DNA from: Phytophthora hibernalis
Lineage: Eukaryota > Oomycota > Peronosporomycetes > Peronosporales > Peronosporaceae
NCBI GenBank assembly: GCA_012656075.1
Contig: JAAKBF010000009.1
Location: 868,001-932,000 of the forward strand
Direction of reading: 5' to 3'
DNA length: 64,000 bases
The position numbers and the translations under genes are program-made. This document shows positions 55,225 through 64,000 of the stretch, piece after piece (the stretch's first letter is position 1; every line of letters begins with the position of its first letter). The notes below the pieces were generated by a model that was given only the letters and a program-made list of their open reading frames with translations, made no database searches and was not told the origin of the DNA.

Positions 55225-57164
55225 GTGAAAACCATACCGGCTTCGGCGAGCTCGGCTAATGTTACCCCGGCGAGTGCAGCGTTGGTGGTTTCTCCGTATT
55301 TCTCCGCGGTCTCACCTGTGTCTTCGCCGAGCTCTTCACGCCACAAGCGGACTAATTCGGAGTCGCGCCGCCGGAGACACCGTTCGGTCTCTCAGCTAAG
55401 GAGCGCGCCAGCGAAGACATTGACTCCGGCCGAACGCCTCCGTCAGTATTCTAACCCAGCGAATCCGACGGTGGCCGGCCCCGGCGGAGCCGGTCTAAGA
55501 GTGTTTCTCGCGGCGAGTTTGAGCGTGCTGTACCTGGTGAGGAGGGTTTCGACGCATAGACGACTTTGCTCCGGGCGGAAGTGCTCGCTGAGCATGCGCC
55601 TTCGCTGCCTATTCCAGGGCGGCATCGTCTCTGCTCTCCGGCGGCTGGTCTAAGCCGCGCCAATTCGAGCGGTTATTATCCCCAGCGACACTCGCTGAGT
55701 CCTCCTCACGACGAGGTTCCGGTCGAAGTTGATGAGACCGATGTTCACGTCGACGAGTCACCCGATCTTGGGGCCGACTCGTCGAGCTCCGTTGATCCGG
55801 ACTTGGCGAGTTCGTCAGCCGTTTTGGTGAGTTTATCTCTGGCCACGAGCTCTTCACTCGGTCGTATAAGTTCTTCGCCGAGTCCAGCATCAGGATCTGT
55901 AGCCTCCACTGACTCGTCGATAGAGTCGGTTTCAGCAGTGGTCTCGTCGAGTTCGTCTACTTCCGTGGCGACTCCTTCGCTGAGTTCCGTAGTCTCCGTT
56001 CCGGCTTCGACTAGCCCTACGGTGCCTCCTCCTTTCGGCCCCCTCGACGTCGCCCCTTCCGAGCAGCAGCAAAGAATTCTGCTTGCATTACTCAGGCTGT
56101 TCTCGCCGAGTTAGACGTCCTTGACGAAGATGCTTTGGATGGTTCGCCTAGTCCAGCTTCGCCGAAGGTGGCGGGGTCCGTCCCTTCTGGTGATATTGAG
56201 CTTGGAATCCCGCCGAGCCAGACCAGCGATTCACTCAGCCGTCACCGGTTGGTTCTCCTGTGAGCTCATCGAGATGTTCTTATGGATGTCGAAGCTGAAG
56301 ATAGCTGTTCATCGTCAGCTAGCACCGTGGTCCTCACGGACCGGGCGCTTCCACGTGGCAAGCTACAGAGCTATGCCGATGCTCGTCGAAAAGCTTCACA
56401 TTTTGTCAAGCGAGGGAGTGCTCCGGCTCCTCGACCGAAGGGCTCGTCGAAGAAGCGATCAGCTCCCAAGTCTTCTCGCCAGACTGCCAAGAAAGCCAAG
56501 AACTCATCGATCGTTAATGATTCTGGTCCCAAGTCGTCGAGCAAGGTTGCCCCGGTCTCTCAGGCAACCAAGCCTAAGGCTTCAGGACCCAAGACGACAC
56601 GGGCAGCTGCTCCTGTCGCCAAGTCGCCTGCGAAGGAGAGCACCGGCTGCTTCCAAGCGTTAGACAGGTTACAACTCGTCGAGATCGTCCAAGAAGACTC
56701 CTAGCGTTCCTTCGCCAAGTCAGCCTCCGACGACCCCTGGTATGGTGGAATTGCCTCGTCTGCCCGTACTGCAACGCTTAGAAGTGGCCCGACGAGTCTG
56801 ACAACATCTGCTGCCTAACGGGTAAGGTGCAACTCCCCCAACTTAAACCTGCACCTGCGGGCTCATCCAGCAGTACGGAGACCCGAGCTTCCGCACCCTC
56901 ATCCGAGCGTACAACCAGGCCCTCGCATTCACCTTCATCGGTGCTTCGTCGAGCGACGGGACGTTTGGTAATGTGAATCAGGACATGGACGTCGCGGGAG
57001 GGCAAGGTGTTTATACCTATCGCATCCAGGGCGCCATTGGTAATTACCTCGGGTCGTTGCTACCGTACAAGGATTCACACACAGGCCAGCCTACTGCACC
57101 CAAATTCGCGCAAAGCTACATCGTGGATCCGGACATGCAGGCCCGTGCGACGCGGCGAAAGTAA
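55225..57164 (+). pseudogene. Helitron rep/helicase N-terminal region, decayed
   Basis: The last third (56,850-57,164) reads SFRTLIRAYNQALAFTFIGAS, then GGQGVYTYRIQGAIGNYLGS and PKFAQSYIVDPDMQARATRRK, the typical Helitron N-terminal domain before the Rep (HUH) part. A preceding CLTGKVQLPQL is also typical. Upstream, three frames contain long Ser/Pro/Val-rich and Lys-rich sequence (for example TPAERLRQYSNP and KGSSKKRSAPKSS), as in the head of oomycete Helitron proteins. The HUH and helicase parts are absent: the reading stops at 57164. Numerous frame steps show decay. Confidence 0.65.
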
Positions 57165-57317
57165 ATTTTCGCCGATCTGGACACAGATGCGTTGAGGTGA
57201 GACTGCTGATTTATTTTAGTTTTGTACGGCTCTGAGAGCCTCTGTAGTCAATCCTATAGCTAATCCTATACGTAAATACAAATATCCAGTGTGAACAGAT
57301 CCCAGTATGTGATGCCG

Positions 57318-57427
57318 TACCCGGATCTATAAGACCGAGGGTACGAAACTGAAATGGGTGCAAACGAGGGTTCGCACCCGGCTCTAAATGGCCGAGGGTA
57401 CGACACCAAGATGGGTACAAAACGAGG
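57318..57427. repeat. ~54-bp direct repeat, two diverged copies
   Basis: Copy 1 (57318-57369) and copy 2 (57374-57427) share CCGAGGGTACGA, ATGGGT and AAACGAGG at the same spacing. Confidence 0.75.
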
Positions 57428-57516
57428 TACTGGGCGTGGCGCTCACGGCCGAAGTGCGCCCATGAGCAACTTGACGGTATTACTCTTAAACCTTTTTAGA
57501 GTTGGTTTTAAAAACA

Positions 57517-57720
57517 TTTTAGAATAATTTTCGGCAGCATAATTATCGAGCCCCCTTTAAAAATGTTTTTGATTCGAGTCCCCCTTTGGAATGTTCTATA
57601 ATATAAAAACCCGGCCGAGGTTACAAGCTCCAGCAACCACGACAGATTGCAAGGTTGGAATAGTCTTAGTAAAAGCTAGTTTTAGAGTAATTTTTGGCAG
57701 CTTTATTATCAAGTCCCCTT
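57517..57720. repeat. ~41-bp direct repeat, two copies 163 bp apart
   Basis: TTTTAGAATAATTTTCGGCA... at 57517-57558 is repeated with changes at 57680-57720; both run into a C-rich TCGAGCCCCC / TCAAGTCCCC. Confidence 0.75.
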
Positions 57721-57844
57721 ATCTTTATATTATACCCTGCCGAGACCTCGGTCACTATCATTCCGGCGTCACTACTGCGCGGGAAATGAGATTAGTCAAT
57801 CGGGTGGCATTGTCACCTCCGAAAACTTCGGTTAACAGCAACTG

Positions 57845-57958
57845 GCAAGCAGGACCACAACCCAACGCCACACATACATACAGACATGAAATCTAGGCCT
57901 GACCAGCAGGGCCAAACCCAACGCCACACATACATACAAAAATGAAATCTAGGCCTGG
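57845..57958. repeat. 57-bp tandem repeat, two copies
   Basis: Copies at 57845-57901 and 57902-57958 share CCCAACGCCACACATACATA and ATGAAATCTAGGCCTG, about 90% alike. Confidence 0.88.
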
Positions 57959-58824
57959 CATAAGCCGCTGGCACTTGGTCGGTAGAGAAGGGCGATGGTT
58001 TCAATGGGAAAAGGAGAAAAAGAGAGAATAGCGTGGAATATAAAGCGGCGGGGCTGAGAACCTCTCCGTGCCAGTTATTTACAATTAAGGTTAAACCCGC
58101 GTCCATCTCGCTAACCAACCACTGCTTAAGGTAATTAATTACACGTAGAAAGTCTGTAAAAACCGATGTTGGATCAGGGCCCCACTTGCCAATCTGCTGC
58201 GGCAAGTGAGCATGGTTCCCTAGTAACGTATGCATATTAGGAAAACGCCGTTTTCTCGGCTCACAGGCTGTTTCTGGTCTTCATACTCTGCCTACAATTT
58301 GTAGTACAAACGACACGCCTGCTGGTCAAACACACCCTACTTTAGATCCTTCGCATTTTTATACATATGTATGTGTTTAACCAACTTATTGTACAATCTA
58401 TGTCAGTGTCGGAGCGAGTCGGTGGTCGGAGGTTTTACGTTATGGTATTATATCCATTCCGTTTCATCCAATACTTTTCTTTGCAATTCCAAGAAGCGCA
58501 TATTATCTGGTTGTAGCCAATCAGAACGAGCGATTCCATTAGTTATAGTCAATAGTTGATGAGCCTGTCATGCAGCATTGTTCCAACCATTCCGACCATA
58601 ACCCGTCGAAATCACTAAATTTTTAATGCCATACACAGATCTATAAAAATGCATATTTTAAAATACTCTTCAGTTTCTGACCCAAGGTGACGATAACGAG
58701 GTTTTCATTTAAAGTGAAAACTGCTGTCGAATCAACATGTCGATTGCGTCCCTTGCCCTTGTCAACAGGTAGAAAGCAAGGGTGACGGCGCGAAACACAT
58801 TCTCGACGTTCTTGGCGTAAGAGC

Positions 58825-60246
58825 ATGAAACTCGCTTCGGCTCACCAACTAATTGATGTTGACAAGACAGGTAAGGTGCTGCGTATTATACTGGACAAGT
58901 ATGCGTATTCGTTAGCCAAGTCAGTCGGCAAGGTTCGAGCTAGCAATACGTGCCTAGCATATTATGGGAATGTCAAGAATTGGCAGGTGTATAAATATCC
59001 GCTACAAGGGGCGTTAGTGAAACCTCAATTACAAAAGGTTCTCGCGGGGCTCGGCTTATTTTGTAGCAACCGCGAGGAAGGTGGAGACGTCAAGAAAGAT
59101 CCGCCGTGCTCAAAACAAGACCTTGAAGCTATCGAGCGCCTGCAATATTCGTCTGCTTCTAAGGACAGTGAATATCTCGATGCAGCACTAGTTGTGACGA
59201 TGTGATACTTGTACGGTCGTAGCTCCAACGCCGAGAAAATGGAGAAGCGACAGTTAACCATCCTACCCGGTAAGCCATCTTTAATATTTTCAGATGGGTA
59301 TTATTTAACGTCAGCAGCTAACCATTTACCCGTATGCTCAAAACAATATGGGTGGGGTTCTATTTCTCCGCTTCAAACGCGTTAAGACAGCCCTGCTACA
59401 AAGAATCTCCTTGTTCAGGGACCCCACAAGCTTTCTAACCTTCCCTCTACACGCTCTGGCCGTAGCGCTGGTAATGCAGGTAATGTCATGTCAACGCATG
59501 TTTCCGCAGTTCCTTACTACAAAGCGCAGCTCCGAGAATGTACAGGGAGTGCAGGAGCTGTCGCTAATTGATCTCGTCGAAGTTGACAACAAGCAGACAG
59601 CCTTGGGGGAAACGCACGTGACGTCAACAAGGCGGTCGGTTCCTGGTGCACAAGCATACGTTAACAGGTTGCAGGTCAGAGCTAAAGCGATAGCCGATTT
59701 GAGAGGCATTGAATTGACACCTGATCTTACCTCGCACCCGCCGTAGGGGGCATGCACGCGAACGACGGGAGTGTAGCAGAGAACTGGATCATCGAGCGGG
59801 GTGGCTGGCAGCTGGACCGCGTGAACAAATCATTCGGCTGTATCATTGGAACGACACAAGCCGACCAGCAGTTGCCCCGAGTCTTGAGTGACTGGAAGCC
59901 AAAGGACGGTGCGCGAGTACCATTCCTTGCCGCTCTTGACACACCCGTCCTTGGTCGCGCTCAGAAGGTGCAGAAACCGCTCTTCGCCAATACCATGTTG
60001 TTCGACGATACATCACTCAACCTGGACGAAGACGTCGCTAATGTACTCACTGCTACGGTGTTCATGCCCTCCCCAACAGGCTGCACCTCTGTGAACGCAG
60101 CCCGTTCATCTCCACTCTCAGAAAGATCATGCGAGCACGAGGCATTGGCGAGTCGGAACTCCAAGCGTGGAGCACGACGATTGCTCGAAGCCGCGCCGGA
60201 ACACGAGCCTGGCTGCGTGGCTCCCGAAAAGATCAAGTTCGAATAA
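58825..60246 (+). pseudogene. Crypton-type tyrosine recombinase, frame-broken
   Basis: Segments along the plus strand are: TCLAYYGNVKNWQVYKYP (DNA-binding part), SEYLDAALVVTM..YLYGRSS (with the first catalytic Arg), TSFLTFPLHALAVALVMQ, then ENWIIERGGWQLDRVNKSFG and LPRVLSDWKP. These make up an oomycete Crypton recombinase. The position of the nucleophile Tyr (FAYVF in the other copy) reads FGCII here, so Cys replaces Tyr. The H-x-x-R region near 59740 is frame-broken (SHPP then stop), and a TGA interrupts after VVTM. A functional enzyme would insert circular Crypton DNA by recombination; this one cannot. Confidence 0.75.
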
Positions 60247-61966
60247 GACGGGGGCACGACAGAATGAGGTGGACCACAGATAGATCTCTCCTTCAGACAA
60301 CCCAACAAAATACAGAGTTCCAAATACAAATATACAGCCACACAAAATTATTATAGACCCTTAAGTGTGGGGGGCCAGTCTCACTTGGAGCTAACACCCA
60401 AAGTACTGGTCAACTCTGGATGAATGATCACTCAACGCGCACCACCCTCACTTTGTAAGGGACACTCTTCTTCTTCACACACATATGTACTTCTTCTTCT
60501 CACAGTAGTCAATCAATCGAGTCGTAGGGGTGACTACTACAATCACCGAACACCGGAGGGTAATATAAAATGAACGCCACTCAATGAGCAACACGCAACT
60601 AGGGTTTTGTGAACAGACGGATCAGTCCAACCGCACGAACAGTCAGCCTCGCTGTCGATTTCAGTGGATTGGCGGAGATCGGTACCCATCCTGTATTCAG
60701 TTCGTGTAATCTAACAACTGATTTCAAGCGGTGCAGTCTGAGATACCCGAAGGTAAACGATACATATAGGGATTGCCTCAAGGACATACGTCAGACTGGG
60801 CGATATCATCATTCAGTGGTTCTAGACATCCTCATTCAGAGAGGGTCTGGGAGCGCTATATACATCTGGACGGAAAAGGCGTTCACCCGCCTCGCCTCAC
60901 TTGTTGTTCCGAAACGATGCTATACTTGGTGTTCTGAACGGTGCTACCAATTCATGTCTTGCAACATGTTATTGTCTAAGCCTGTAAAACACCCTGTATT
61001 AGCTTTGATTGCTTTAGCTTTCGGTTTTGTTGAGCGAGTTGTCTTCCATAGCCCCGTACTCGATGTACGTCTTGCGGACAAGCGCGCGACACTTCCTCTC
61101 GAACTTGGCGATGATCGTCTTCCCCACGTGCTTGCGTGGTTCCCTCGTCGGCTCCCTGTCCACAAGGTAGTATGTCATGCTGCCCATGCGCTTGCGGTCA
61201 AGAACCTTGCGAATGGAGTGTAGCACTTCAGCCGCTTGATCTTCGTCGGCGCTCCAAACGGTTGCGATGTCAGAAGCAGCGTCGGTTTCGGTAGCAGGTA
61301 TCAGGTATCAGTGCTGAGATCCACTCGCGGATGTCCGCAAAGATCACCTGAATAGTTTTTGGCAGTTGACTTGAAGAAGCGACGGTCGCGTTCATGGTAG
61401 TCGGATAGCCTTGTCACTAGCGCGGAACTTGTACGTCTTGAGCGCAGCAATACAGAGCTGCCTAAACTCTTTAGCGGAGCTGACAGGGTTCTTTAGCTAA
61501 CAGAAGTCTGTCTCAATGATATTGAGATGCAATGACTGGTTAGCAATGGAAGGTAATATGCATCAATGTTAAGCAATGGTTTCTATAGTGATGATGTCGG
61601 TTGTGTGTCGACGTGCAGGATCAACGATGTGGACAGTTGCTCGGAGGAGATGATAGAGACGGACATGGGTGTTCAGGAGGTCGGTCTTATGCAGCTTCCG
61701 CAGGTTCTTTCATACGTTCTGACTTCAACGGGCCGCGATGTTGCGCTGCCGAAGAAAGGAAAGAAGCTCGTGCTCAGCCTTCGTGTTGACAGTCTAGGAC
61801 GTCGTCACGGTAGCGTGGAGACGTTTCGTTCAGCTGGAATCCGTCCGCAAGAAACAACTTCATGAAGACGACTACGAGTTTGGCGGGGACCTCGCGTGCT
61901 TGGTAGCAGTGTCGACCGAGCTCCACATGCCTGGTACCTGGACGTACCACGTGAACTAGACGTCCT
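60247..61966. other. mixed remnants, no gene supported
   Basis: A minus-strand frame at 61014-61226 (MLHSIRKVLDRKRMGSMTYY...LVDREPTREPRKHVGK) has real-protein composition and is open further upstream in part, but no family is recognised. Plus-strand frames at 60609-61223 overlap it and look less coding. Plus frame 61566-61865 (99 codons) is also unrecognised. These may be tails of the flanking Crypton copies or other decayed elements. Confidence 0.35.
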
Positions 61967-63156
61967 TCAAGTTTGTTGGCGCTGATGCAGTACGTCTTCG
62001 CTTGACTGAGGACTCGCTGGTGCTTGGTATCTCTCTGCTGACGTTTGATGGTGTTGTTTGTTTCGGTGTGTTGTAGCCTTAGCCTCCATTATAGCCATCC
62101 GGGCGTCAAGCTTTTGGTTGACTTGGACTGATTGCTCAATCAACGCAGTTTGATGAAGAACCACTGGGTGCTTTGTGATATCCGTTGTTGCAGCTTGGGT
62201 TTTAGAATGTTCTTCAGTGACGCTGGGCTTCCGGTCAATGGTCTAGTCCGACGACGACGCACGCAAAGTGTTAGTGATGAAGCCATTTTAGAAGCCACCT
62301 TAGGGTCGCTGGATTGCAAAGCCTCTTGGATTGACACCTTTACGGATGAGTAGTGCCGCAACAGGTACGCCATCAGTGTGTCAAGTACGGGCCTGTTGAC
62401 GTTGAATTGTGCTGCTTATAGACCGGTGGAAGCTGAGAACAGGGCCGCGAAGACGGAGCGAATCTTCATTTGTGTATCGGAGCCAAAGCTGTCCAGGGAT
62501 AGGAGAAACTTCTTTGTCGGGATGTCGACTACTCAAAATACGGGCGATCTCGGAAGGCGTATTGAAGACATAGGCAAATGCCTTGGCTCCTCCGTCGAAG
62601 ATCCCCTGCACACACATACCAGCTCCATTGGCGTGCTGCACACCTCTGCGCCGGAATGAATGAAATGTCAAGCGCTCCAACACCCTGACTGGCTTGGCGA
62701 TTCGATCAAGAACGCGGTCGACGTAGCTGTGAATTTTCCTGGACCCGTCTTGTTGATCTTGTCTTGGTCAGAGCATACGGTCCCGCCTTGTAGCGCAGCC
62801 ATGTCGTCCGAGTGGTCAATTAAGTCGATGAGTGGAGTTATCGGCGTCAGGACGGCCGGAGAACTCAACTGCTGCTCGGTAGATGGCTCAACAGCGACAG
62901 CGTCGGCGATGACTGCGAGGCCAAGTAAAGCGCGATTAAAAGGCGTGGGCACGTGGCTTGACACGGAGCCTTCCCTTTCACCCGCATGCTGCCAGATCAC
63001 ATGCGCCCTTCTTCCGCGGCGCGGCAAACGACCCGCGTCTCGCCGGACTCTCTTGTATCTGTCAGACATAGCTACTATATGCACTTGCCATAGCCACATG
63101 TAACGACCAATGTACATAACGCAAACTATGCGTAGCGTAGCAACCTGAGGTTGCAA
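61967..63156 (-). pseudogene. second Crypton-type tyrosine recombinase, opposite strand, decayed
   Basis: The catalytic block reads LTFHSFRRRGVQHANGAG (H-x-x-R), IFDGGAKAFAYVFNTPSE (putative nucleophile Tyr) and ARILSSRHPDKEV. About nine residues expected between IFDGG and KAFAY are missing. A second frame gives STGL, a stop, NVNRPVLDTLMAYLLRHY, the recombinase end, followed by a basic part and a Gln-rich coiled coil (TALIEQSVQVNQKLDARMAIM) down to 61967. Upstream on the minus strand (to about 63156) is an unclear N-terminal part. It is head to head in orientation sense with the 59-kb copy but too diverged to be a recent inverted duplicate. Confidence 0.65.
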
Positions 63157-64000
63157 TTAGGTCGTTGATATCGGCCAGTTTTATGGTAAACTGCAATACA
63201 TGTTTAGTGCTGCTGCTTGTCGTAGGAAGCATTCATGGTGGAATGGAGTGCAGCTCCATTCGTGAGCACCCCGTGGCACGATTTCACTCTTCAAACAAAG
63301 GTGAGCGGGTGCGCGCGCACCTAGCCCTAGCAAACCCGCGCGAGGCGTCTCCGAAGCAGGCGGGCATCGTAATAGCAAATGGAGGCTCCGCGCAGGCCTA
63401 CCAGCGCTTTATTCCGTACGCACCACTAGTCAAGGTACACATGTGAGCAACGTGGCCGCCGAAGCAGTCAGCATTTGGCGCGGCTGGTCAATGAGTCAGG
63501 CTGCGCCACCCCTTGTGAGGTTGAAATGGTGGTGCAAGTCACTGCAACAGCATCTTGCTGCCAGCCCTGAGTTGCTTTAGTTACCAGCGCAGGCAACTTA
63601 AAATTTTGGTGCAACTTATTAGAAAGAGGTGCGCTTGGAGCACCACTCAGGATAATTATCATCACCGGTCACAAATACATCAACATTTCCCAACCGGCCC
63701 ACATTTAAGTTACTAAGGTTATATAGGACTAAGGATCTCTCATTGAGAAGCCCCATTGCGCGTTAGGCGTGCAAACGAGGAGACAGGGAATGTTCTACTC
63801 TCCAACTTCAGTCCCGCTTCCTGTCAGTCAAGATGCACACAAGAGTTGAAGCGTAGCTCGAAGTATTTCTCCAGTAGGCTATTGACCACGAAGACCCCGG
63901 CGTTCAGGCGTGGATAAGATAGTAATCACAATTTGTGCTGGTGTATGAATGAATACGATCATCTAATTCTTTTTGAACAGCATTCTTGCAACAAGTTGTG
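63157..64000. other. window end, no gene supported
   Basis: A plus-strand frame (63165-63446) contains MVNCNTCLVLLLVVGSIHGG, which looks like a signal peptide, followed by about 65 polar residues with no RxLR motif. I do not consider this enough to call a gene. The remainder shows nothing. Confidence 0.35.

Larger units (their letters stand above)
57165..58824. other. gene-free region with three sets of repeats
   Basis: Between the Helitron and Crypton remains there is no supported gene. Direct repeats at 57.3, 57.5-57.7 and 57.85 kb are listed separately. The CCGAGG-containing repeats might be an element's terminal part. Confidence 0.5.

Noticed and set aside
63183..63446. Short frame with a signal-peptide-like start, considered as a secreted effector
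   Set aside because: No RxLR, LFLAK or Cys pattern; a hydrophobic start alone in a transposon-rich region is weak evidence.
1..64000. CRISPR arrays, tRNA and rRNA genes
   Set aside because: No regularly spaced repeats; no B-box-like GGTTCRANNCC with a paired acceptor stem; no recognisable rRNA segments.

Overview
The window looks like nuclear DNA of an oomycete, most likely Phytophthora or a close relative. Three things point there. Genes are compact, with short GT-AG introns of about 55-100 bases. The proteins include combinations common in oomycetes: an ankyrin-FYVE protein, a K+ channel with an added zinc ribbon, and several lineage-type coiled-coil proteins. The mobile elements are the usual oomycete mix of Ty1/copia, Tc1/mariner, PIF/Harbinger, Helitron and Crypton. 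No rRNA, tRNA, CRISPR array or RXLR/CRN effector was recognised.

Layout. 0-3.9 kb: a decayed copia element (gag, protease, integrase, minus strand; RT/RNase H would lie off the left edge), a large inverted repeat and a fossil Tc1/mariner copy. 5.6-15.2 kb: a host gene island holding a small unknown protein, a voltage-gated K+ channel, a four-exon protein of about 1085 aa and two unknown proteins. 15.2-17.9 kb: gene-free DNA with several palindromes. 17.9-21.05 kb: two different Tc1/mariner elements end to end, sharing one TA. 21.8-32.4 kb: a CLC chloride transporter, a coiled-coil protein, TSG101/VPS23 (ESCRT-I), an LRR protein and a TIM-barrel protein. 33.1-37 kb: a PIF/Harbinger element (Myb/SANT-like helper plus transposase) and a small Zn-Cys protein with an inverted partial copy. 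37.4-47.9 kb: ankyrin-FYVE-TPR protein, P-loop kinase-like protein, nucleotide-sugar transporter, long-chain acyl-CoA synthetase and a 115-aa membrane protein that appears only after splicing. 48-64 kb: almost entirely transposon remains (helicase-like fragment, two Harbinger pieces, a DD34E Tc1/mariner with one nonsense codon, Helitron N-terminal region, two opposed Crypton recombinases) plus one unrecognised 486-aa gene.

Several host genes fit endosome and membrane traffic: ESCRT-I TSG101, a FYVE protein, a CLC exchanger with an acidic-dileucine-like N-terminus and a nucleotide-sugar transporter. Nothing indicates co-regulation; each has its own promoter space.

Many otherwise intact genes are broken by exactly one missing base, usually in a run of four or five identical bases (A, C or G). 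Restoring one base per site gives a whole number of codons in every such gene checked. I read these as sequencing or assembly indels, not as real pseudogenes, and annotate the genes as single units. No searches were run; family names come from motifs read in the translations.
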